Below are positions 10,783 to 22,102 of a DNA stretch of 64,000 nucleotides, piece by piece. Each line of letters starts with the position of its first letter. Position 1 is the first letter of the stretch. The stretch is from Lichtheimia corymbifera B2541 (Eukaryota; Mucoromycota; Mucoromycetes; Mucorales; Lichtheimiaceae), in the NCBI GenBank assembly GCA_000697475.1, contig JNEU01001016.1:1-64000 (forward strand), written 5' to 3'. Position numbers and translations under genes: made by a program. Below the pieces are notes generated by a model, which was given only the letters and a program-made list of their open reading frames with translations, did no database searches and was not told where the DNA came from.

Positions 10783-12734
10783 TCTTTTTTTTTCATATGT
10801 CTTATTCCTCCTCCTCTATTGCCCGCCATCTTTTATTAGGAACCTTTTTCTTATCCGCTCATGCTCCTCCTATATCTTTTCCCCTCTCATTTTCGATTAT
10901 CTATGTTGTACTTATGCTCTCAAACAAAAAATGTTATCACAATTGTGTGTGGTTTATCTCTTTTCAAGACCGTTGTCCGAGCGTGGGGATCATGTAAAAA
11001 GTCGTTTGATCTCATATTTTAGTGTAACAATTAGCTAGTGGCCCAAGGTGTGCACTTCTTTGGGGATATGTCGTATATAGCACGTTTTGAAATGACGAGA
11101 TGAATGATTTGGTTGTGACACATGAGCCAGTAAAAAAGGACCCCCAACGATATACGCATTGTCATCATGGAACATCTTGATATCTGCTGCATACATAATC
11201 CCCACATGTGTGTGCACGCGACAGCAAGCGGTGATTATTCTCCACGTCTCCTCTCTCTCCTCCCCCCAAAAAGCGTTGAATCGGACTCTTTTTTTGCTCT
11301 TCGGTAGCACATTAGTCAAGGAATTGGGTAAGCACTTTTACCTTTTGTCTTTGTTTTTTCATGGCCCTCCACAGCCTTTGTACCACAAAGAACCCATTTT
11401 TGTCATTCTATTCATTATAATGCGATAAACACGCATATCAGACAATTCTTGTTACTAAAAACCAAGTCGGAAGATATTGTATCCAGAACATCCATCGGAA
11501 ATCCTAAAACCCCACCCCACTTTTTCGTTATCCCCCACCCTCGTAGTATGGCGACGGCCCAAGGCATTTATTTCACTATGCCCCAGCAGGAGGGTTGTTG
11601 ATGTGGAAACAAAGGATCCAAGCTGGATGAAAATATGATCCATATGATTGTTGTCAGAGATCGTGGTTATTACAAAACAGCATGATGCATTATGATATGC
11701 CGCATGAATGTCATCATTATTGGAAGGGGTCCACCGACATTATCGGGTGGATCAATTTACACATTTTATCAGCATCACTTTTTTGTTGTTGCGCTCGAGC
11801 CTCTGGTTTTCCAGCATAAATGTGTGATAGGTCATGGGGTGCGTTTGTATTTTTCATATGCAAATGGAAAATAAAAGAAGGAAAAAAAAAGCACCAGACT
11901 ATGCATGAGTTCTACTTTTTGCTATCATGCGCATCATGCTGTGTAGCACCCAATATGATGATAGAAAATGTTAGATTCTTGTTTATAGCTTCATCCTAAT
12001 CTTTTCTTTAGAGATAACATAATGGCTCACAGGATCATATGAAATCGCTGTATACCCGATGCATATGTATGAAATACAAACAGGACGGATAGATTGGTAT
12101 ATATTAGATGGTGGGCGCAGTCTCAGGTTTATGTTGTCAATGCCAAGCACCGTCAAGAGCATTCTCTAGTAGCGTGTGTCACACTCGTCAGGCTTTTATG
12201 TAAAACCGGCATTGCTTGGTTACGGCACACTCAATGTTACAGCAGACAATCGTGATAGTAATTGGATCATTGTTACTACCAAAATGTGATGCAAAAGAAG
12301 ACCACCCATGTTTATAATAAGAGTGAGCGGGGATGAATATGATGCATTAGCATATATTTGATGAGCAATAAAGACCATAGCAATTGTAACCAAGCATGAG
12401 TACCATTATGATGATGAATCCAAGACAACTAAACAACTAAATGCCATGAATGACAAGAGGTCGGGAATTCAAGAACGACTTCCATGGTAGGGTGAGACTG
12501 AACCAATAAGAAAGAGGGACCAGTCTGAAAAATTTGCGGTAGATGGATGTAGCTTTTTGGGAGGGAAGCTTTCCCTTCTTACAACGTTTCCCCTCCAGCA
12601 AACCAAGCCTCCTTTCCAAGCCTCTTGCTCTTCAAGCCACCGAGGTAGGTCATAAGCAAGTGGTCGCTGAACCACTACTCTTCGTACAAGAACATGGAAA
12701 TCACTCACGATAACATGGTATTACAGCACTTACC
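10783..12734. other. Long intergenic region, no gene seen
   Basis: About 1.95 kb between the bHLH and Myb-C2H2 genes. It begins with a pyrimidine-rich 3' flank. I examined open frames at 11035-11319 (-), 11159-11428 (+) and 12437-12708 (-); none has recognisable features or credible exon partners. It may hold distal promoter elements for the downstream regulator. Confidence 0.45.
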
Positions 12735-15028
12735 ATGGCACGAGTTCACTTGTTTGCCGGTCCCCAGTCAAACAACGACAAAAAGTCTCGATCCCAACAC
12801 CAACATGATTCCGAGTACAACAACAGCTTGAATGTAGACCGTCGAGGTCCTTCTCCTATGGTCATTCCTGCGGCAATGGCAAAAGGAGAGAATGCTGTCA
12901 ATACGCAAGCAGTATCAGTAGAGTCTTCGTCTTCTTTAACGACACAAGACCACCATCATCATCATCATCCATCATCTTCACCCCCGCCGCCGCAGCAACA
13001 GCAGCAACATGAGCAACACAAAGAGCCGGATGCCGCATCCATTGCTACCTTGACAGCCATCTTACAGAATGCTCAAGCAGCAGCCATGAATAATGGTGGT
13101 GATATCAATGATGTCGTTGGAGCTGTTGCCGCTCATTTATCAGTCAAGCCTGGTAAGTTGTAGTAGTATCATGGGATGGATGGGATGTGAATACTGAGAG
13201 AGAGATTATCATCATGATAGAATCAGTGGATGAGAAGGAAAAGGGTCATGATGAATCATCGACGAGTGAACACCAGTTATTGCAGACCTTGTTACGTGCT
13301 GAAAGCAACCATGAGCTTCCCAGCAAGAAAAGAAAGACTGAAATGGAATGGATTGATCAGGCGACTGCGGCTACTGCGCTCCAAATGCTTGGTTTATCAC
13401 ACCAAGAAGCCAAACCTCAGCCTCCCAATGATACATCAGAGGATGGAAACAATCAACAACATTTGCAGCAACAACAAGAATGTGCACAATCAGGCAATGA
13501 ACAACGATCCCAAGATATGGATAATGTCATGCTGGTGGCGGATTATCCTGGATTATCAGCTGTGGATGCATCTACTTTGGAATTACAACATACTGGTGGT
13601 GAAAGTGATCAGGAATACAAACGTGGCAATTGGACACCTGAGGAAGACGAGCTGTTGATTGCGGGCATCAAACGTTTTGGCTATGGTCGATGGAAAGATA
13701 TTGCCAACATGATCCCTGGACGAAAGGGCAAACAACTCAAGCAACGATGGGATAATACACTTGCATCCAAGTTTGTCGACACTGCTTGGTTACGCAGCAA
13801 GATCCGTGGTGATGAAGAAGAATGGCAACATGATATTGATGTGGAAGGATCAGCACCCCCTTCACCTTCGTTCCAACAAAACAAAGATGATCGAGCATCT
13901 TCATCAGCCGCATTAGCAGCCGCAGCACAAGCAGCAGTAGCAGCTACACAATCATCATCGTCACCATCATCCTCTACTGACCAGCAATCACAAGAACATC
14001 ATCAGCAACAAACCGCCATGAGTGGAGCAGGTGATATCATGCAAAAGATTACAGAAAAGGCCAAGGAAGGCAATCATGAAGCCATTGAAGCATTGCTTTC
14101 ACAAGCCTTGTTGGGTACGATTCATCACAACAGTCATCCGCATACCAATACTTCTACATCCTCGCCATCATCCATATCCACATCTGAAGCCCTTCCACTT
14201 GAACAAACCATTAGCAACTTTGCTGATGCTGCAGCTCTTGCCATTTACGCACAACAATTTACCCAACAACAAAGGAGAGACGGAGAATCATCATCATCAT
14301 CATCCTCTGCACCACAACAACCATCCACATCTCCAATCACATCACCCACTTCTTCATCACCGTCAGCTGCATTAACAGCCTTGGTCAGTAATCATCCTTA
14401 TTTGTTCCCGTTTGCACAAGGCAATGGCCATGATACAAACAACACAGGTGCCAACAACAACAACAACCATAGCAGCAGTAGCAGTAGTGCAGCAGCAGTA
14501 GCAGCAGCAGTGGCTGCCATGGCAGCGAGTCAACAAGGACTTGCAACCAATCGACCACCACCTAAACCTGCTCCACGTGCTACACCCGGTAGCAAGCGAC
14601 GGAGATCTGATCCAGCTTTGGCTGACACTCAATCGGCTGCCATGTCGATTTATGCTTCTGCAGCACCGATTACCACCACCATCAACAACCAGACACAAAC
14701 CGTTTACCCTTGCCTGTTCCCCAATTGTGGAAAGACTTTTGCTCGCCTTTACAACCTAAAGAGTCATTCACGTACCCATACAGATGATCGTCCTTTTGTA
14801 TGCGAAGTCTGCCAAACCGCTTTCAGCCGTAACCATGATCTCAAACGCCATGCAAAGATTCACGGTGGTGATAAGCCTCACAAATGCCTTGGATGCAATA
14901 AGACCTTCTCTCGGTAAGTACAAGGGAATTAAATAATACATACACATACTTATATACATCATAGATTGGATGCACTTAAACGACACAAGAGCAATTTACG
15001 TAACAAGGCCACTTGTTTAGCACCTTAA
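12735..15028 (+). CDS. Myb/SANT plus C2H2 zinc-finger fusion transcription factor
   Basis: Three exons, 12735-13152, 13221-14913 and 14965-15028, encode 724 residues. A Myb-type helix-turn-helix is at about 273-324: [12 protein letters not shown], then [18 protein letters not shown] and QRWDN with the usual spaced tryptophans. Three zinc fingers end the protein (about 637-724): [20 protein letters not shown] ending H-x3-H, then [14 protein letters not shown], then [14 protein letters not shown] closed by a cysteine near the C-terminus instead of the second histidine. This C-terminal set resembles the Crz1/Prz1 type, whose last finger is also atypical. The final 64-base exon is needed to finish finger 3. 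The middle is poly-Gln/Ala/Ser/Asn. Two unrelated DNA-binding modules in one chain is unusual. The frame is continuous through both, so it is not two genes. Confidence 0.88.
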
Positions 15029-15566
15029 AAAACACATTCCCTTGCATGATATATTCCTTCTCAACATTATCCGCTCGCACACGTATCCCTTATCTCCCTG
15101 TTGCTGCTTTCTTATATACACACACACACCTACATTGATGTTCATTTTCCCTTTGTGAATCATTTGAATTATATATCTTCTTCTTCCAAATATTGCAATT
15201 AAACATCTGACATTGACTGCTGCGACGACGACTCGTATTATGTGGGAGGGTAAAAGAAGAGTCATGTGTGTGCAAGGTCGGAAAAGCAATGGATGAGTAC
15301 CAGTCATTGATGTTTGCTTGATTTGCATTTGCGTCTCCGTTTTCTTTTCTTTCCTCTTCTTGTGCTCTGCCTCTTTTGTATTCACTTTTTTCTCTCTCTT
15401 TCTCCTACGCAAACATATATATATCTATCTATATACTCTCATACAACACAATCTCTACCTCTTGACCTCTTTTCCTCCTCTCATTTAACAACCAGCGCCC
15501 CACCAGTCAATTCCTCATTCTCTCTCTCTCTCGCTCTCCACCTCTCTTTGTTTCTTCATTTTAAAC
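15029..15566. other. Intergenic, CT-rich leader of the MYND gene
   Basis: A+T- and pyrimidine-rich. A TATATATATCTATCTATATA-like stretch lies at 15415-15435, and CT repeats at 15519-15550 run up to the MYND-gene ATG. No gene is seen; a long frame over 15314-16069 overlaps the MYND gene in another frame and is spurious. Confidence 0.5.
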
Positions 15567-17224
15567 ATGCGAGAACCCAACATATCGTACATGAGTCACA
15601 ACCGACCCGCCATTTGCATAACGTCTGGAGTGTACGATCGTCGTGCTTTAGATTGTACGGCAACGGTGCCGCTAATCAACTCGCTGACTCATCTAGCGTA
15701 CCTGACGTCGACTTCACCCCGTATTCGAGAGATTTTGGTATCGGATGGTGGTCTAGAGCGGTTGATACAGATCTTATCAGTATTCGACCTTCCCAACGAT
15801 CGACGACATCTATGGAAATGGTCGCTTGCTTTCCAATGCGTAGTCAATGTGGGCGTCAGGGGTACGGAGCAAATCAGAACACGGGTCGTTCAAGCTGGAG
15901 CAGTACATGTGGTGATGCGTGTCTTGGAGAACTTTTTACAAGGTGTCGAGAATGCTCGTCAACAACATCATCGCAAGAGAGATACCACAGCACTTGGTTA
16001 TCCAATGGTCTTATCACCTACCGATTCGAGAGGTTACAGTACGCTTTTCCAATTACCACCACCTGCTGATAATATAGGTAGGCTTCTATCGATCTACATT
16101 ATACATAGGGCTAATGGTTTTGAATAGCAAATATCCTTACTGCTGCATCACCCTTCACTCCATCACCATCACGATCCATCACCACGACGAACAACAATCA
16201 TGTCAGAACATCTACATCGATATCACCATCCTCCACCACTTTGCAAAAGAAACACCGTGTCATGCGAGTACATACAATGAGACGATCAACATTACCCTAT
16301 GTCAAGATGGATCCTGCACAACGTCGACGCAATAGACTTGTCCGTGTACCAACAACAGAATTGGAAGCCTTACGTGATCCACGCAATTCAAGTATCGACA
16401 ACTTATTCTATCGTGAGGAAGATATTCTATTGTCGTTGCAATTATTGGCTTATTTGTCAAAGTACCCGCATATCCGCAATGTCTTTCATTCGGCATACAG
16501 CATCAACGTCTTTTCACTTGTCGAACGATTCTGTTGCCATCGTGTTCATTCATCGCCTGTGCAATATTGGGCTGGTGTGATTATGCGCAATGCTTGTCGT
16601 AAGGATGAAGGTCGCGGTGGTATTCGACGATGTGCTTATATGCAATGTGGTCGCTGGGAGAAACATCAACGTGAATTTGCAAAATGTCGCCGTTGTCGCA
16701 AGGCCAAATATTGCAGCAAGGCTTGTCAGAGTAAGGCTTGGGCAGACGGTCATCGCTGGTGGTGCATTGAACGTCAAGATCATACCAATCCAACCACTAC
16801 TACCACCACTGCTACCACAACCACAACCACTACTATGGCAACTATCACAGCTGGCAATGCAACAACTACTACGACTACTACAACCAATGGATCGAATACC
16901 ACAGCAACAGCAGCATCAGCAGCAACAACAACAGCAGCAGCAGCAACAGCAGTAGCAGCAGCAGCTGCTGCCATTGCCAGCACAGCTGTTACTCCTGATA
17001 TCCAAGGTCCCACAACCACAACCACTAATAATAATAACGACTCTCAGGTGACAACACATCACCATCATCATCATCATCATCGCCATCATCATCATGCACC
17101 TCCACAACAACAACCCCAACAACAGCAATCACCTGCAATGACCAATCCTACCAGTACATCGGCTGCTGTGCTTGCAGAAGAGGATACTGTCCAAACAGTG
17201 ATGGAAACAACCACCATTTTATAA
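15567..17224 (+). CDS. MUB1/samB-type MYND zinc-finger protein
   Basis: Two exons, 15567-16077 and 16128-17224, give 535 residues. The N-terminus has the family signature YDRRALDCTATVPLINSL, then WKWSLAFQCVVNVGVRG, as in fungal MUB1/samB proteins. The armadillo-like N-terminal half continues across the intron. A MYND zinc finger is at about 339-378 (CAYMQC, KCRRC, YCSKACQ, then H and C). The tail is almost wholly Thr, Ala, His and Gln runs. In yeast Mub1 is the adaptor that brings substrates such as Rpn4 to the Ubr2-Rad6 ubiquitin ligase; in Aspergillus samB affects development. Those roles are family knowledge, not shown here. The upstream leader is strongly CT-rich. Confidence 0.92.
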
Positions 17225-18281
17225 GATACGATCATATCAGAACATGATGCACATGTATACACAACACTCACCCACAATCAACAACCCACAACAATCCCAT
17301 CCAATCGATTATATACAACCCCTTATGTACTTTGATCTCTCTCTCTCTCTTTCTCTCTCTCAGCTTATGTTTATATGCATTTTTCCCTTGTGTAAGACTA
17401 TTATATATCAGTTCCTTTGCTTTTCTTCTTTCTCCCTCCCCCCTTCCCCACCCCTCCTCACCCATTTTCCTTTTTCTTTTACACATAACCTTGCCTTTCG
17501 TTCTGCGTATGATGTAGTAGCTTTCTTTTTTTACTCACAAGTAGCATTAAAAAAGGACAGAATGTCGCTTGGTGATTAACAAAAGTCCGTCTTTTGCTGT
17601 TGGTGGGCGTTACATGCAGGATGTTTTATGTTCATCAGGAGATAAATATTAGGAGGAGGAGAGCAGGGTAAAAGAAAAAAGTGTGTGAGAGGGGAGAAGA
17701 ATATATTATGTGCGTGTGTACTCTTGTGTGCACGTCCAAAATCGGGCCGTGATGGAAGTTTTTAATTCGTCCCAAACATCATGCAGTGCGCCAAAAACTG
17801 CTTCCATCTCGTGATTTCCTAAAGTGCAGCGCGCCCGTTCACTTCCTCCTTGTCGTCCCCAATCCTTGCATGTTTCATCCATATCCTTCTTTAAACATAT
17901 ATATCTAGTAATAATGAATAAAGACTATAGTACATGCGTGCATGTATGCTGTAATCGCATACATATGTGTGTATATGTGTGCAGAAAAAGAAAGTTGTTG
18001 TTGTGTACCATGATTCAACAACCGCCACCGCCAAGTGGCCCTTTGGGCTTGTGCTCTCTTTTGCCAGCTCGTTGCCCCGTGAGGCAGACCTAAGGTGTGC
18101 TGATATGCGCCCCACTCCGCTTCCCACCCACTCACATCACGCACCCTTTAGTGACAAGGGAAAAAAGAACAACGACCTGCAACTGATGCTTTTTTCCCTT
18201 TCTCTTTAACACTTTTACCCCTCTTCTTTTTCTTCACAACCACACACATACCCATAACCCCTTTTCGCTATATCCCGCGTC
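17225..18281. other. Intergenic upstream of the eIF4E-like gene
   Basis: Holds CT repeats at 17337-17361, a purine-rich stretch near 17650-17700 and a TG/TA-rich patch around 17930-17985, then a pyrimidine-rich leader before the next ATG. No gene could be supported. Confidence 0.5.
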
Positions 18282-20217
18282 ATGACGACAGCATTCTATC
18301 ATCACCACCACCACCACCATCATCATCATCACACACCGCAACCGCGGAATCATTATCAACCAACCTCTACTACTCGTCAACATAACACTCGTCACCATTA
18401 TCAGCAATATACCACGTCGCGTTCAAGACATACCGAGTTCCGTTATTTTCAGCCTCTCACCGCCACAACGTTGGATGATTTGATCTACGGCTATGCTACT
18501 CCAATGGCACAAAGTGAACGAAGCATATTCGAGCCAGCTAATCATCCTCCTGCTATTCATATGCCGTCATCAAGAAAAGGATCATCATTACCATCTTCAT
18601 CAATATCACCGTCAAGCGTACCATTATCCTTGTTGTCATCTTGTTGGTGGACACCATCATCATCTCTTGCTCCATATTCACATCCATCATCGTCATCTTC
18701 CATACCCAATGGTGACGTCCTTGTCGATCCTCTAGAAACAACTACGCGGGAACCGTGGGACCCGAGTCATGACGATGACGATGAATATGTTGTGGAGAAT
18801 CATCACCAAGACGATACACCAACAAAGCAAGCTGTTGCTGCAACAAGGTAAAAAATCCATTTCCCACACACATACACACACCTCGCACATACATTAATAT
18901 TGCACGTTCTCTCCTTCTCTCATGCACCTAATCTAATGATCCATTTGGTTCTAATTTTCTCTCTCTTTACATCATAGTAGCAGTCAAAGGACTAGCAGTA
19001 GTAGTATTGAGGATGGCAATTGCTATTACTTTTATTACTGCCACCATCAACATCACCATTACTGCTGTCAAAGTGCTACTGCTGCCACCAGTAGCAACAG
19101 CATCGATCGCACAGACCCATTGGATGATCACCACGACCAGCTGCATCGTCGTGCATCAACCATCTCCGATACTATCACAGCTTCGTCTACCGAAATATGC
19201 CGTCGCTTCAGCAGTGGAAGTACAAGTATAAGTAGTGCTTCCAGCATTGCAACTGAGATCACTTTGGATGATGATAAGAGGAAACACCTATCGTCATCAT
19301 CATCACCACCACCCACTACGTTTGCAGAATTCACTGTCAGCAACGCTGTTGCTACCACTACCACCACTACCGCAACAACCCCTTCACCTCCACCATCAGC
19401 ACAACAGCAACACCCTCCCTTGGAGCAAGTTCATGAAGAAGAAGAGCCCAATGAAGAATATCAAGATTCAACACAATCCTCAGAAGCCGAAGAAGGAGAA
19501 GAGGAAGAGGAGGAGACACCTGTTTGGGCTGATATAGAGCGTGTGAGAGAGAATCCAAGCCGTTATGAGTATGTGCAATCGTACATGAAACAACACGGGA
19601 TAGTACCAAGTTCGCCCATGCCATTGCCCAACGAGTACATGTTCTACTTTTGGGAAAGCGCATCCAATGCTGCTGGGACAACAAGTAGTAAACAAAAGAT
19701 TGCCACTGCCCATTACCTGTCAAGTGTCAAGCCGTTGTTTGATTGTCGTAGCGTTTGGGATTTTTCATCACGCTGGCGTCTTTACAAGCAACACAAGGGT
19801 CGTCCTTCGCAAATGATGCACAACCAAAATCTGTATTGCTTTATCAAGCAAGTACAGCCCATGTGGGAAGATGAACGCAATCGCCATGGGGGTCGTCTCA
19901 CTTTGTCACCACCTCGCTGTGATCTCGATACAGTATTTGAATGGGTGTTGGCATGCTTCGTGGGTGGTAATCTTGATCCATTTGGTATGGTGGGTGTTGT
20001 TCTTTCCAAACGTTCTCGTGGTGATCGTATCGAGCTTTGGCTAGATGGATCAGCCAATGTGCAAGGGCTCAAGTAAGTATATACCTCTTATTGAATTATG
20101 AGGGTGCAATAGGATTCACATTTTTATCTTTGTAGAACATGTCTTTGTCACCACATGGCACCCAGACTCAATGAGCTTATTTCAAACGCACGCTTCAAGA
20201 AGCATTTTGACAAATGA
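18282..20217 (+). CDS. Class II eIF4E-like cap-binding protein (4E-HP type) with long N-terminal tail
   Basis: Three exons, 18282-18847, 18978-20072 and 20136-20217, encode 580 residues. The last ~175 residues form an eIF4E fold: NEYMFYFWES, SVWDF, PMWEDERNRHGGR, then GDRIELWLDG. Against canonical eIF4E the cap-stacking Trp56 position is Tyr435 and the Trp43 position is also Tyr, the pattern of class II eIF4E (4E-HP/eIF4E2). Trp102 (W485 in MWED), the following Glu and Trp166 (W543) are kept, so cap binding is plausible. The first ~400 residues are low complexity: poly-His near the N-terminus, Ser/Pro/Thr runs, then an acidic Glu-rich stretch. Normal family length is 200-250 residues. Class II proteins mostly repress translation of bound mRNAs. 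Without the exon at 20136 the last helix would be missing. Confidence 0.9.
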
Positions 20218-20738
20218 TGAACATGATGTACCTCCTCGATCGCATCAACACAAACACACACACACATGTATATGTTTTCTTTCTCTTCTTATGTACAAAG
20301 GGCTAAAAGAGAAACATGATTTTTTAAAAAGAGAAAAAATTCGTACATAGCTGCTTTCTTTTTTGTCGTTCTCCCCAACCACTCGTCGTCTACTATAAAG
20401 ATATTGGCTTTTTTTCAATCATCCTCGTTGTATGTATCCAGTGATCGGCACTTGTTATTTATCCAGGGGTCGTGCACGTAAACTAGATCGAGTTCCCTAT
20501 AAGTATGATATCGCCGTGAGGCACACACACACATACACACACGCAATATACTCAACAAAAGGGCCTTATGAATGCTTCGCATTCTCGCTTTTTGTTTCTC
20601 CCTTTGACCTTTATTCCCCCTTGACAAAGAGCCTCATTGCCTTGTGACCCCCTTTCCCCCTTTATTCTTGATTCTGATAGAGTTAATTAGCTTTTCGCCT
20701 TCTTTTCTCTTTCCTCACAAAAAACGCCAAGCTTGACA
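20218..20738. other. Intergenic, no gene seen
   Basis: Separates the eIF4E-like and orphan genes. It contains CA-rich patches near 20250-20265 and 20520-20540 and pyrimidine-rich sequence before 20739. No coding or RNA feature supported. Confidence 0.5.
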
Positions 20739-21842
20739 ATGACACAGCAGCAACAACAACAGCACCATACCTCCTCCCATATCATTAGGCCATCTTCCAT
20801 TGCACCTACTCGCGTATTTATATCACCCATTCCCACTATCAATACGACCGTGGTATTGGAAAACGATATCAAGAAGCGTTTCTGTTGTCAGCATTACTAT
20901 GCATCCACGATTGTGTCTGAGCAAGAGGAGGTAGAGGAGCAGGAGGAAGAAGATGAAGAAGACGAAGAAGATGATTCAACTACAATGACGACGACCACAG
21001 GTGGATTTTCCACACATACTGAATCAACAATGACCACCTCACCACCCATATCTCCACCATTATCACCCTCCACATCATCTCGTGTGTCACGGCTACCACG
21101 TTGGATAAGACAAATTGGGAGTATGAGTAATATCAAAACGCCCACCAATATGCCGCCATGGTATGAACAAGAAAAAGAACAAAAAAGATTGATCGACACA
21201 TGTTTTCGGGCGGCTGCATTGTATTATGAGGCGCCAGAAGTACGTCAATATTTGCACAAAGTCACTAAGCGTGATCGATTCGATCAAATGCTGCTAGATG
21301 GGTTCCCAGTTATGGGTAACGATGGTGCTACTGACACTGGAGGAGTAGCAGGAGGGGCACGGACCATGACCCTACGTCTTACATTAACCCCAGCACACTG
21401 CCGTGCAACTGACAAGGAAATTTATGGCAAGCTCTCATTGTCTCTCCCATCATCATCATCACATTCCTCAACTACTACTCCTCCTTCTTGTCCACAAACT
21501 TACTCTTTACCACCGCCCCTTCCTGCTACTATTGTATCTCATCATCATCATCATCGGCATCCACCATCGTTGCCTCCCTTTGTTGCAGGTGCTCCCAATA
21601 ATCGGATGGCGTTCTCTCCTGCTCCAGATAAGCTACCAAACAAGATCAACAATATCACATCATTACCAGCACCACCACCTCTTTTGGTATCGACAATGAC
21701 TTCTCCTCCACATCTTTCTCCTACTCGACGATCATCCTCTTTACCTTCTTCACATCAAAGACGACGCATATTGTATGAACAACAACAGCAATGGAAACAT
21801 CAATCACCACCTATTCTTGTTCTACCGCCGCGTAAAAAGTAG
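20739..21842 (+). CDS. Uncharacterised low-complexity protein with a conserved-looking central segment
   Basis: Single open frame of 367 residues, ATG at 20739 after a pyrimidine-rich leader. I do not recognise it. It begins with poly-Gln, then a very acidic stretch (Glu/Asp, about 65-80). The central block of about 80 residues has normal composition and contains RLPRWIRQIGSM, PPWYEQEKEQKRLID and APEVRQYLHKVTKRDRF. The C-terminal half is Ser/Pro/His-rich, ending with basic residues. The central block, with its Trp-Tyr and charged helices, is the part most likely to fold and to be conserved. No signal peptide or membrane segment is seen. It is convergent with the RRM gene on the other strand. 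Confidence 0.6.
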   Translation: MTQQQQQQHHTSSHIIRPSSIAPTRVFISPIPTINTTVVLENDIKKRFCCQHYYASTIVSEQEEVEEQEEEDEEDEEDDSTTMTTTTGGFSTHTESTMTTSPPISPPLSPSTSSRVSRLPRWIRQIGSMSNIKTPTNMPPWYEQEKEQKRLIDTCFRAAALYYEAPEVRQYLHKVTKRDRFDQMLLDGFPVMGNDGATDTGGVAGGARTMTLRLTLTPAHCRATDKEIYGKLSLSLPSSSSHSSTTTPPSCPQTYSLPPPLPATIVSHHHHHRHPPSLPPFVAGAPNNRMAFSPAPDKLPNKINNITSLPAPPPLLVSTMTSPPHLSPTRRSSSLPSSHQRRRILYEQQQQWKHQSPPILVLPPRKK

Positions 21843-22102
21843 TAGCTCACTTTTGGTGTGCCTATCTCTCTCCTGTTCTTTACTCCTTGTCCTTACCGCT
21901 GATTCGATTCATCAGCCAAACCCCCTTTTGCGTACAACCACATGTATACCACGCACGCATACCTTCTTGTATTCTGATATACCTTTCATCATCATTAACA
22001 CATGTTGTATGGAAATAAAGCCCAAGTTTCCTATTTTCCGATATTGTATTTTTTAAACTTTGCTATTTACGATATGCATATACATGGGGAAAAAAGATCA
22101 TT

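Noticed and set aside
15314..16069. 251-codon open frame on the plus strand with a hydrophobic start
   Set aside because: Overlaps MYND exon 1 in another frame; its hydrophobic start is the CT-rich leader read as Leu/Ser/Phe.
16780..17128. Val- or Cys-rich frames on the minus strand
   Set aside because: Shadows of ACN/CAN triplet runs in the MYND gene tail.
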